From Acorus gramineus (lineage: Eukaryota > Streptophyta > Magnoliopsida > Acorales > Acoraceae), in contig CM060854.1 of NCBI GenBank assembly GCA_030737835.1, forward strand, positions 7,574,860-7,638,859: DNA of 64,000 nt, written 5' to 3'. The notes below the pieces were generated by a model. It was not told the origin of the DNA. It saw nothing but the letters and a program-made list of their open reading frames with translations, and did no database searches. A program made the translations under genes and the position numbers. Below are positions 1 to 10,922 of this stretch, piece by piece (position 1 is the stretch's first letter; each line of letters opens with the position of its first letter).

Positions 1-500
1 GTGCGCCGGGTTTGGGCTTGGCTGAAGGGGGCTATGGGGATTCAGGACGGGTTCGTCGACGTGGAAGGGATGTGGGATGCAGGAAGGAACTTGAGATCAT
101 CAGGAGACCGTTCGTTGCGGGCTAAGGTCTCTCAATCCTACATTCCAGCATTGTTATGGGCGGTTTGGTTGACGAGGAACCTTTCGGTCTTCCGAGGTCA
201 GACACCATATGCAGAAAACATATGGGAGTTGACAGTCACACTAATTTAGGAATGGGGGAGGTTTTGCGTGGGGGCAGCGGAGGTGAGGGTCGTGGATGGC
301 AACGTGGTCATTAAGTAGGTTTGGTCTGGGGAGGATTTGGGGTGGGGAATGATTGTCGACTTCGGTTGGGAGTCGGGTTTTCTAGTCCTCTCATCCTCTT
401 CCTTTTCGGTTTCTCTTTAAAATGATATGTAACTCTCAATTTGGGCTTTTGCCTTTCTTAATACAAAGGTGACTGCCTACCCTTTCCATCAAAAAAAAAA
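1..500 (+). mobile_element. LINE (L1-type) 3' end with poly(A) tail
   Basis: An open frame from the window edge to a stop at 247-249 ends in a segment of the form LLWAVWLTRN...PYAENIWEL. This resembles the C-terminal tail after the zinc-finger-like region of plant LINE ORF2 proteins. Two other fragments in this window (near 14600 and 37450) end in the same kind of motif (…RNE…YVENIW or YVKNVL…). About 240 bases of 3' UTR follow, then an A-run at about 490-500, which fits target-primed insertion on the plus strand. The 5' part, and so the target-site duplication, lies outside the window. It sits downstream of, and antisense to, the two E2 exons at 1496-1731, so it may lie in an intron of that gene. 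Confidence is good for a LINE and low for the family. Confidence 0.7.
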
Positions 501-1495
501 ACAAGATAATCAATCAGCACAAGCATATATGTCAAAGACTTGAAAAGTGATGGAGGATATTTTGAAGATGGATAAACAATCCAAAAGCAATTTCCGCAAG
601 AAACAAGATTCTGAATCTGCAAAAAAGCAACCTTACAAAGAAAAAAACAACTAGGAATTTAGATGTGTTGACACTTTGAGGCCATCTGCATCCTTACCAT
701 GAACATGGAGATTGAGATGAGGTTCCAAAGGTGCTGTCAAGGTGAAGTGAGTGTTTAAAACCCATTTGAAAGAGCCAAACCCAAGACTAGATTTTGAATA
801 AAATGGGCATCCAGGCCATGACAGGAGTTGAAGGGACCAACCCACTCATCGAGCTTCATGGCTTGTCCCAGCCCAGTCATCAGCCAGTAACCAGTGTACT
901 CAAGAGTGTGCAAAGGGATTCATATGTGACTTAAATGTGTAGACAGGGTTGAATGGTGACCAGGAATTATTCCATGATTCCAGACACTGCAGATGATTTA
1001 CATAATCTGCTAGATTGTTTCCGTGCGGGGTATATATTTTTTATTTTTTTTAACTCCTCTCCTATAAATAAGAGCGAGTCAGGACTCAGGAAAGATTAGA
1101 ATCTTTGTACATTACTTGATTGTGTTTGAGGAAAGCTTATATGCAGTGAGAGAGCTTCATCAGTTATTTTAACCCCAATACAATCATCCATCTATGCACA
1201 TTCATGTCAATACTTTCAGATTTTTCTGTAAACAATAAAGATGAATCATGCTGAACAAAAAAAAAAAAAAAAAACAAATCTCCAATTTTGATCATGCAAA
1301 GAAAAATATCTCCAGATGGTGCAATACGAGATAATCATAGGATCCAATAGACATACCTCTAAACCAAAATAGAGGTGATATTCATATTGGTATTTCCACT
1401 GAACAGAAAAGCAAATTAAACTAATCCCAAAGAGCAAATCAGTCCCCGATATGCCAAAACAAAATAAAGGAATTCAAATCGCGAAAAAAACTCAC
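501..1495. other. Non-coding stretch with a poly(A)-ended (retroposed?) segment
   Basis: No recognisable protein is coded here on either strand. On the plus strand AATAAA at 1234-1239 is followed 17 bases later by an A-run of about 18 (1257-1274). This is the layout of a reverse-transcribed mRNA 3' end or of a second retroelement tail. A TATAAATA-like motif lies near 1063. Just after the A-run the sequence returns to AT-rich DNA that leads into the E2 exon at 1496, so this block is probably intron 2 of that gene carrying retro-insertions. Confidence 0.4.
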
Positions 1496-1731
1496 CATAA
1501 GAGAAGTCAATTCCTTGTGGAGCCTGCAATACCAAATCCAAAAAGACGACAACTTTATTGATGAAGAACACCATATGAGAGAGAAAAAGACAGATAGATA
1601 GAGATTTGGGACCTCTGAGAGACCGATTTGGTGTCGACGGGGTTGGGGGAGGGTTTGGGCTGCTTTGAAGGCGTGGCCGGAGGAGGCGACGTCACGGGCG
1701 AGTTGTCGGACGGGGAGTTCCGGACCTCCAT
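1496..1731 (-). CDS. Ubiquitin-conjugating enzyme E2, UBC19/UBC20 (E2-C) type, first two exons only
   Basis: Exon 1 is 1613-1731 (ATG at 1729-1731) and exon 2 is 1496-1523. The splice sites are AGAG|gtccc, ttgcag|GCTCC and TTATG|gtgag, and the phases agree. The 49 residues are a Ser/Pro/Lys-rich leader (MEVRNSPSDN, PPPATPSKQ) followed by VDTKSVSQRLHKELTSLM. This is the arrangement of the N-terminus of plant UBC19/UBC20: a disordered extension, then helix 1 with the SV-x-x-RL-x-x-EL-x-x-LM pattern. These E2s hand ubiquitin to substrates of the anaphase-promoting complex in dividing cells. The catalytic-cysteine exon is not seen between 1 and 1495, where retroelement sequence lies, so it is either beyond the left edge or lost. 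The 28-base second exon is short but the frame is clean. The assignment rests on remembered family sequence. Confidence 0.6.
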
Positions 1732-2085
1732 GAATGTCGTCCCCAAAAAATGAAAAAAAACGAATTTCGCCCAAATCTCTATCTATCTGTGATAAATTTC
1801 TTAGCTTTATTTTTAAAAAAATAGTAAAATATTTGATTTATCATCGACAAAATCGATCATATGCTCGCTGTCACGCTTGACGACGACCTACCTGAATTAT
1901 TGATCTGATTTGACTGATTCAGTCTATGGTTTCTGATTTTTGGTTTCTGCCAAAAGCAAGTACCCAACTTGGCTGGTACTTAAGGGATTGAAAATTGTGA
2001 TTAATGAATTGATTACTCTTTTGTTCTCACTTACTGATTTTAATTGTTTAATTACAATTTTTTGGATTTTTTTAGAAATTCATTA
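1732..2085. other. Probable promoter side of the E2 gene
   Basis: This is AT-rich DNA directly upstream of the minus-strand E2 start. I see no coding potential and no unmistakable TATA box or repeat. Confidence 0.3.
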
Positions 2086-2562
2086 TGAGTCTTCCGGAGA
2101 ACTCTTAAATTATTTTTAATTTTCTAACACATCTGAGCTTATATTTAGATCGCAAGATTAGTTGAAGTATTATTTTTGGATCCTTCCATCCAAAAGGGTT
2201 ATTTTTTTTTATCTTTGTTTTCACATAAACAGTCTCTCTCCTGTCACCCCCTCCTCGAGTCCTTATCGTGACTCTCTTTCCTAACACTCTATCTCTCACA
2301 TCTTAACGATATACACAGACTTGTTAACAGTATATCCACATATATTTACAATGTAACCAAACCTGTTAATAATATAACCAAATCTAAGCATACACAGCTG
2401 GGTGAAAGGGGGTAAAAAATAAAAATTTTAACAATGGATTTAACGGCTATTACTCAAAAGGACATGAAAATAATAAACAATGAGGTCTATGAACCTAAAT
2501 ATAAATTTAGATGTTTAAAGGACTTAAAAATAATTCAAGGGTTTCCTAGATGACCCAGAAAT
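2086..2562. mobile_element. Inverted-repeat (MITE-like) element, about 0.48 kb
   Basis: The left end (about 2086-2151) and the right end (about 2495-2562) are diverged inverted copies over nearly 60 bases. They share blocks such as CTAAATATAA, AGATGTTT/AGATGTGTT and TTAAAAATAATT in the same order. The inside is AT-rich with a C/T-rich patch and no open frame. This fits a non-autonomous foldback or MITE. I could not find a convincing target-site duplication. Confidence 0.5.
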
Positions 2563-4777
2563 AATTTTTCCTTTCCTAAAAGCATGTTATTTGATGTTAT
2601 TTATTTATATGTTATTAAAAATAATTGGTTTAGTTTTGTACCATTATAATATTAATAAATTGTACATATTTACCACTACAATTTAGTTCCATCATCTTTT
2701 TTTTTTTAATTTCCATGAACACCATTAAATTCACAAAGAAATAACCAAAGTACATTTATTTTATCATTTTGCATCTTTACTCTCATGAAATGCATTACTT
2801 ATTTTTATACCATTAAAAGAATATATTTGTATTTATATTGTTACAAGTCGTCAATTTCAAATCCAATTTGTGAATGATTTAATTCAATAAAATCCAAAAC
2901 ATGTATAAACCCCCAAAAGAGACACAAAATGAATGGTATTAATAATTAATTTGCACAATTAGAATGTTAAATTGATAATAATCCTAATGCTACATCAAAT
3001 AAAAAAACATGCTTTTATATCAAACAGAAAATATTATTTCATTTACAAAAAAAAAAAAAACCCCAACTATAACTAAAAGAAAAATAACTAAAAAATTTAA
3101 CCAATGTGGTAAATAATCATAAAACATTCTAATGATATAAAAGTAAACAGATTACTTGTACTGATATAAAAATAACATGTCTTTTATGATATACATGCAA
3201 ATAAAATTTCCTATTAATTTTGTAATTATCAATTACCATCAACACAGTTAAACTCTATGTACCAGCTGGAGATACAGGGGCTGGCAACAGGTCTAAAGAT
3301 CAGAAAACAAATGAAACTTTCAAAAAAATATGGTGTGAATAAGATTCCAAGATCATTGTGGCTTGGGTTAATAAAAGACTGGTAATCCATCTTGGACAGC
3401 CATTCAAACTCTTATACAAAATAAAGAGGACCTATCTCAACTGAAAGATTAGAAAATAATGCACTTTTACAGAAAGAAATATTCCTGCAGAATCTATTGG
3501 CTGCAAAGAGACAAACTTTAGGCATTGATCTCTATCAACACCCCCCCCCCCCCCAAAAAAAAAAAAAAAAAAAAAAACCACCACCACCATTCTAAATGTA
3601 GACCAAGTTATAGGTTGCCATGGAGAATGATGAGCCTTGTAAAGTTCAAATCAGAATAAATTAAACCTAGTTATTACAGCCTGCTATATAAACATTTCCA
3701 CCTTAATGGAATGTGGGTTGTAACTACATTATTTTTTGTGAATAGTGAAGTGATATCTTATTTCCAATAAAAAAAAATCATATCAAACAGTTTTTCAATT
3801 CCAATGTTTGGTTCATACTAGCTTCAAGATTTATGCAAAATTTAGCTTTGAAAATAAAAGTAGTCTGAATATAAAAAAAACAAATCATCTTGAACTCTGG
3901 AATATTGAATTTTTTAACAAATCTGACACATGGCCCAGACCATATATGTTCACAAATCTGTATAACATTTATGGTCTGGACCATTTGAGGTGAAAAACAG
4001 AAATTTCTATTTTTGAAATATGTAGAGATTGTAAATAATTTGAAACACATTCTTTGAGAAATCTGTACAAAACAATTTCAAGATCATTCCAATTATTCAA
4101 AGAATTAAAAAAAAAAAGCAATTAAAATACTCCCAAGAAAACTCGATAAAAACACTTCTGAAATTGAACACTTTGATGTATTTCAGAATATTTATATTCT
4201 GAAATAAAAACACTTTGATGTATTTCATGAACCAAAGTGTGAGCCTTCAGGTTCATGATCTGCATTCAAGAGACAACTGCTCAAATATATTTTATTGACT
4301 CACACAAAAGAGTTGTCACAGATATTACCCACACAAACACACTAACCTATCATAGAGAGGAGATTTCTACCACAGGGACGCCAGTGAATTTCCACCAATA
4401 AATGGAAATTGAAGAGTATGATCACAATTTCTACCTTGATAGGAAGTCATACTCAATATCACTAGTGAAAATGGTGAATCCCACTTTCATTTCCAAAGAT
4501 TAATCACAGATGTAAATAAAAAGAGCAACCAAAGAATGATATCCAGTCAAAATGTCATTATAACTTAACCAAAATAAAAACAACAACAGTTTAACCAATG
4601 AATAGTTTCATGAATGAAATAAAAATCCAGACTGAAAAGCTTTATTTAAAATCCCACCAAGCATTGCCCATGCCCCTATATCTCTCCCAGTTGGTTCCTG
4701 GGTGAGGTCTCTTTCTGTACAGTAAAAGAAAGATATTATTAGAGCCCTAAATTTTTGAGAAATTTAACTATGGCTCA
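2563..4777. other. AT-rich intergenic DNA between E2 gene and RING ligase
   Basis: No gene is seen. It contains a C15 run followed by about 20 A (3541-3580) and an imperfect 14-bp inverted repeat around a 25-base loop (3931-3944 and 3970-3983). It also holds a perfect 12-bp inverted repeat with a 4-base loop (4179-4190 and 4195-4206), beside a direct repeat of AACACTTTGATGTATTTCA. The part from about 4600 to 4777 is probably the 3' UTR of the RING gene. Confidence 0.4.
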
Positions 4778-7700
4778 TTATTTATATTTTGAACTCTCAG
4801 TGAAAGCTACAGGTTCAGTTTTACAGATTGGACAGATATTCTTCATTCCGAGCCATTTCTTGATGCACTCAAAATGGTAGTCATGTCCGCATTTCAACGT
4901 CCCAAGATCTTGTAAATCATTGTAATTCTCCTGCAGTTCCATTTAAACATTAAGTATTTAAATTGGTTAGATTGAATAATCTACTCTACAATTCAAGATA
5001 ATCTTTTAGTTCCCTTTGTTCTGATCAATTTTCACCAAATAAAGAGCACTTTATTTATAAAAACTCCAGATTGATGATCATGGATCAGAGTGTCAAGCAA
5101 TCAAATAAGCATGTAAATAAGGTCACTATGGTTGGAATAGATAATATATGAAAACGAGGAGACAAGAGGAAAGTGCATTCAAGAAATCTGAAGCCAGATG
5201 ATCTAAGGCACACAGAAGGAAATATGGAGGTAACGCTAGAAAGAAAGATAAAGGACTCCGAAGAATGTGGAAAAACAGATATTGATCCATAGCAACATTG
5301 CCAAACTTTCAGATCAAAGGCTATGATCATAACAACGACGACGACGAAGAAGATGCAATCATGTAAATTCAAAATGGAAAGAAAGTAGAATATCCATTAC
5401 CAGGCATATTGCACAAGTTTCATCATCCGCGCTTTCATAGGAAGAACAATAAATCACCATACGTAAGTACTTCAAAATCATCTCATCTGACAAGCCAGTG
5501 TTCACATGGCCAATCCTTTCTCCCAAATCAAGTAGTTCCTGATAAACCAGAACAGATATTAATATGGTAAATAAGTGCAAGAATTATAAGTGCAAAGTAA
5601 GATGGAATGGACAATAACCTCATAACTCATGTTGTCTACATCTAGTCTCATGTCCCTATGCTGATCATATAAGCTCCTGGAGTTATAAATAAACGGATCC
5701 ACCATTGCAAATGCCTGAAAATTAAAATAAATCAAATGAATAAGAACACTGCTAATGTAGTGGGAATAAAGCATCACTAATAAACTCAACAATCCATGTG
5801 ATACAAACGAAAAAATTGATTATGTAACCAATGATCTTATAACAAGTTTCATGAAACTAAAGGATGTGGTTTGTAATTATTTTTTCAATTAAAGAGAAGA
5901 AGCAGAGTCAAAATTCAAAAAATACATGCCAAAAATCTTATCTCTGTCCCCTTCTTAATGTTCTACGTCAACCATAGTCGAGGTAAATTGGTGAAAGTAT
6001 AAATTGTTTTTCAATGTCCATGTTCTCCATGTCTTACAAAAAAAATTGAATCATCTACAATCTTTCCCTGCCTTTCAAGCATGGAGTGCACATACTTCTG
6101 GTTACTAATGTGACAAACTCTTGATTACCAGCTTTGGTCATATATCAGATTCGTCTTTATATTGAACAATTATGAATATTTAGTTCATTTATCACAAGAA
6201 GAGAACGCACCTGAGACATCATTCTATTGTGGCTATTATCCTCATCAGAAAATGACTGTGATCTTATGATAACACCCCTCATCCTTCCGCTCCTATCATC
6301 ATTGCGTGACCCAGAAATGAACAGAGGTCTTGACCGTGCAGAAGATGCAAAATGCTGGAACCCTGACTGCATGCCATTCTCCAAAGGATTTTCACTAGCA
6401 GTATACCCCTGTGCCATCTGGATCGCAAAAGATGTCCCTTGGTCATGACCTCTTCCCATAGCCTGTGAAAAGGAACTACGGAGACTTGGAAAAGTTACAC
6501 CTGGATTTCCACCAGGGATGGCATTTCCATAACCAGCATCCATATCCACAGAAGCATCCACAAGTGACTGGTTCGCTATGTAACTTTGGTCACCGCCACT
6601 CGCTGTTCGAGCACAAAATGCTCATTGAACTTAGCATATGTACAAAACACTCAATGAACTTAGCATATGTACAACAGTTGGGAAAGTACGACTGACCTGG
6701 AGGTGTAATGTCTCTGTGCAGAGCCAAAGCAGGGAGCTGGCTTCCCTGCCCCGTGAAAAAATTCACACTGGGATCAGGCTGGGCCACATTTCCAGAATTA
6801 TTTGCTGAACTGCCTATTGTATGGAATTGGTGAGGCAAGCTGTTTGATGCTTGTGCCCCAGCTTGGTTTTCTTCCAAGTTATTTGTGTGTCGAATTCTCA
6901 CATTTCTCTGAGATGCTTCCCCTCCAATAATGAGGCTGCTGCCTCTGTAATTAGGCGCAGCAGTCAATGGGTTCCACATCAAAGATTGAGTGTCATTGTT
7001 TCCCTGCTGTAGAGGATCGGAAAGAACAAAATTGTTGGATGAACTTCCAGCAGCATGATTCCCACTGGAGTTCCCCTCCTCATGGATGACTGGGCTTTTC
7101 CTCTTCGATGTCACTCTCGTATGATCCATTGGTATATTCACCATGTTGTCCTCATCTCCATGAACTGCTTGTTGATGCTGAGAGGAAGAAGATGACCCTC
7201 TATGATCATAACTTGGATGGATTTGACCAATGCTTCCATTGGATGCCGGATGCAACACAGAGGTGTCATAAATTATTGGGGGAGGATTGTCCATGTAATT
7301 AGGTATTACTGGTTCGAAAGTTGTTGAATAGTCATCCATGGATTGAATCAAACTAGAATGAGATAGATTACCTCCAGTTAATGGAATATAATCTGGAGGA
7401 AAGATCAAATTGCCAGAATCTGCAACACAACATTTTTTTAAAATCCTGATTTTCATGAAAATGTGATTGTGTAGATGATTAACAGTGGAAAATTGGTTGT
7501 GCTTGTAAAGATTTATTACCTGTGATAGAAGTACCCGAATGAGTGTGTGACTCAGGATTAGGTTGGCCCCAGTTTAGATCACCATCCATGTCAAATATTA
7601 GTGATGATCCAAACAATTGTTGGTGGCCGGCAACTAAGCCTTCCTCAAAGTTTAGTTCTACATTAAAAAAGTGAATTCAGGAAATTCATCAGGCGAACAT

Positions 7701-10700
7701 ATGGAATGAATAAATTTCATATATATCAATTCAAGAAGCCAAAAAAGCAAACTTCTTCAGAAGTTCTAAATAGAAGTTAGAACTTCAGACGTTCTGTTTC
7801 AGATAATTTTATATAGTTAATGAAATAAATAAATCATTTAGAACCAAAGCTGATTTCAAATAATAAAAACAGTGAGGATTACAACTCATGGAAGATATGA
7901 CTCTACAAAACACATCTGCCTTCAACGAAGGATTGTGGCACGCGAAATGGTTTCATGTTCTTCGCCGAGGCAACAAAGTAAACAAAATCTTGAACACTAA
8001 AAACAATATATATACTAAAAACTGAAGGCTAAAAATGATACCAATTAACAAATTACACAGAAATTTGTTCCTAGAATCGACATATCTAGAAAAGAAGGAT
8101 TAAAATAATTCCTAATTTCCTAAACCACGAAAGTGATTATCTACCTAATTAAATTAAATAAAGGGTATTATTTTAAAATGATATATGTCTATCAACATGA
8201 AATAAGGATCAACAATACCTCCATTGGAAAACAATGTCACATAAAACCAGACAGGAAAAATCATGTAAACCCGACGATCTTGAGCATTTGCTCAGAAAAT
8301 CATTTCACTGACAAAAGTACCTGAATTTGATCAAATTGATCAGTTTCGAACAATGGTGACGAGTTTGCCATGGAAAAATCGCTCCAACATAAAACCAAGT
8401 TTTTTTTTTTTTTTTTGTGAAACGGCCTAATAAGATATGCTTTGGGTAATTTTTGTATAGTGAGTTTATTTAAGGATCAGATTCTAGCGATGTCTACTCT
8501 CATGGAAAATTGGGTTAGTCAGAATATAGGGTGAGTCAGATCACTTATGGTGCTTTGGTTTTCCTTATATTTGATTCAATTCTCTTAAAAATTGAGAAAT
8601 TTACATATCAAGCACATTGATACTCATATGTACATATGGATAGCCAAACACATCACACAACCGGCTCAAGCAAATTTCTCTTGATTTGGAGTTGATTTTA
8701 AGGTTAATTTTTCCTTGTTTCACGCAGCTTTAGGTCATCTTCAATTATTCTTAGACCATTATTTTCATTGATGAACACTTGACAAACATGATTGGTACAT
8801 TTCCTTGAGCAGATTTCAGTATTAAGAAAACACGACAGAATACCTAAAATCACATTACTGAGTTCAAGCAAAAGAGGCTGCAGCCAAAAATCTCACAGAA
8901 AAAAACTCACATATGCAGTAGCATGATAAGAGGTAATGGGAACATTGACGAAGTCACAAAAAGAGTCGAAGTGACGCAAATGGAATTGGAGGGAGCCAAC
9001 ATTTTGCCACAACGTCATTAATTATTATGCCTCGGAGGAATAAGGAGGTCATTTTTATGATGATCAAATATCCAACAAGATCAAAAAAAGACTGCAGAAT
9101 GACATGAATAGCTAGTGGGTGTTTAAGGTAATGATTTTAAAAGGATGACTGAGAAGATAAGCACATAAAAGGAAATAACTGCACCAAAAGCAAGTTTATG
9201 GCAATATAAATAACAAATAAGCTAGTAAAAAATTAACCTAAATGATCTACCATGGTCAAGAAAGGCCACATTCAAAAGAATGATAAAGTGTCAGAAGAAC
9301 TTGATGAAAAGCAATCATAGAGTGGTTGTCGACATTAATGAGAATTTGATGTAAATCTCTACAAACTAAATATATGGGCAAAAAAAAGTCAATAGTCCTC
9401 AGGTTTTGAATGATAAGCTCTAATGATGAAGATGATGCAGTGAGCAACGACTGCAACATAAAAGAAAATGAGATACCAGGTTCCACATTTTATTGAGAAC
9501 TTTCTAACAAAAGATTCCATTATGTAGTACTTATACAACAAAGATCAAGCTGAGATCTCCAGGATTTAATAAATTTCAAAAATGATAGGATGCTAGTAAA
9601 AATATTAAAATATCAGAAATATCAAAAATAAAATCCAGAAAAGGCATAAACCACCCACACCAGGTGGTCCTCCCCATGTTATAGAAAGCCATTTTATCAT
9701 TAGAATAATAATATGAAAGATGCCAAACTTGAGGAATTTCAATCAGACTTAAGGAAATATGTGCAAATTATTTGTATGCTGATTACATGCAATTTCTTTA
9801 TTATTAGTATTCAGAATATGTTCTGATAACCTCAATATAAGAATAAAGGAGAGTCCTATAGTCTGAAAACAGATCTCATTGTTTTACCCACCAAAAAAAA
9901 ATCTCCCTGTTTATCATGCATTTATGACAAGGCATTATATATTGAATTCATCTGCAAACAATAATAAAAAAGAACTCATTTATTTCCCCTGTTCCTTCCT
10001 GCTCCATCTCTGATTCAAACCCTCATTTATTTTGATTATATTATAATAGCAGATATTTTCAGGTTGAATAGCATAGCAAAATTATATAAGAGATTCAACA
10101 CTATGGAATGACCTATATTCTTTTTCTTGCCCTTGGTATTTTAAACATGTCTGTCTCCTAAACAAAGTGGAAAGTGTAAGGTAAGGCAACAACTAAATCG
10201 CAGGGTATTTCAAGCAAAAATGGAAAGTTCTCAAGGAGTGAATTTCCAGATAAAGATTCTTGTATTGTTAATGCGCATCATTATGCTGTCAAGCAATTCA
10301 TATTTCACACGCATCTAAATACTGTTTCCAGGACTGAGTTCAAGGTACCAGATACTTTTTTTATTAAGGTACCTGATACTTTTATAAAACCTTACCAGTT
10401 AATAAAAATGATAATTACACTAAAACAACTCATTGAAACAAAGATGAAGATCAAAGAGTAGTCTAGGCATAACTTCGCATCATGAGATGCTTCTAGGATT
10501 ATTTCTTGTCACAAAATGGAGGGTTACACAGTGAAATTAATACACAATTCACTCATAAGAATTTTAATTTTAAAGCTAACGAAAAGGGTGTGTGAATGTG
10601 TGATATCTTTTCGTTAATCCTTGCGGACTACCTAAATAAAGTAACAGTAGACCAAAAGGTTCTTTTTTCTCCACTAAGAAATTCATTAAAACAGTGATAA

Positions 10701-10825
10701 GGAAGCCATATCATAAGGCTGGTGTTACGAGCAGAACATCCAATTATAACTATATGAGAGAAAATATCAATGAATTGAAGTATTAAACATAACAGACGTG
10801 GGATAGGAATCTCTCTACCTGGCAT
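4778..10825 (-). CDS. HIP1-like RING-H2 E3 ubiquitin ligase (7 coding exons)
   Basis: The coding exons are 10819-10825, 7520-7657, 6697-7419, 6211-6602, 5619-5714, 5401-5538 and 4778-4930, giving 548 aa; all phases agree. The first 490 residues are Ser/Asn/Gly-rich and disordered, with family blocks: GHQQLFGSS near the N-terminus, KRKSPVIHEEGNSSG, NYRGSSLIIGGEASQRNVR, then a helical MVDPFIYNSRSLYDQHRDMRLDVDNMSYEELL type region. The C-terminus is a RING-H2 finger with C494, C497, C512, H514, H517, C520, C531 and C534, ending KTEPVAF. Such proteins pass ubiquitin from an E2 to substrates; the RING C-terminus and long N-terminus match plant HIP1, MBR1 and RHG1A relatives. The start is the uncertain part. 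The exon ending ATGCCAG|gtagag joins in phase to a good acceptor at 7657. An alternative first exon at 8321-8371 is listed separately. Substrates cannot be read from sequence. Confidence 0.8.
6603..6696 (-). repeat. 29-bp tandem repeat filling a short intron of the RING gene
   Basis: The 94-base intron between exons 3 and 4 holds two near-identical copies (6622-6645 and 6651-6674, spacing 29) of a unit containing GAACTTAGCATATGTACAA. They make up most of the intron, between the donor CCAG|gtcagt and the acceptor gaacag|CGAG. Confidence 0.75.
8321..8371 (-). other. Alternative first coding exon of the RING gene
   Basis: ATG at 8369-8371 opens 17 codons (MANSSPLFETDQFDQIQ) ending at a good donor, CAG|gtactt. 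Joined to the normal acceptor at 7657 it hits a stop at once. It is open only with a weaker acceptor at 7643 (TTTGAG|GAAGG), which would give a 558-aa protein. It may be a 5' UTR exon, an alternative start, or chance. Confidence 0.35.
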
Positions 10826-10922
10826 GGTTAAATCAAGGAGGTCCTATCCAACTTAAGAAATTGATGTACTTATGATGCCTTCTTCCTCAGATTCTCTAGT
10901 CACAGAAATATTGGACTCAATC
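10819..10922 (-). other. 5' UTR exon carrying the preferred start codon
   Basis: An acceptor (TTGTTTCCAG, 10923-10932 on the minus strand) opens an exon with about 97 bases of leader. It then has ATG at 10823-10825 and the donor CCAG|gtagag at 10818/10819. The phase after ATGCCAG fits the exon at 7657. This is inferred from splice signals only. Confidence 0.45.

Noticed and set aside
1000-1275. Possible solo LTR (TATA-like box, polyadenylation signal)
   Set aside because: No matching terminal repeats or TG...CA borders could be fixed. It is reported only as a poly(A)-ended segment.
1439-1774. 111-codon minus frame over the E2 exons
   Set aside because: It reads through introns. Only its 28-base part at 1496-1523 shares the real frame.
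3541-3580. C15-A20 run
   Set aside because: A homopolymer tract prone to sequencing slippage, with no sign of function.
1-10825. E2 and RING E3 as a functional gene pair
   Set aside because: They are separate genes kilobases apart, and the E2-C class serves the anaphase-promoting complex. The nearness is probably chance.
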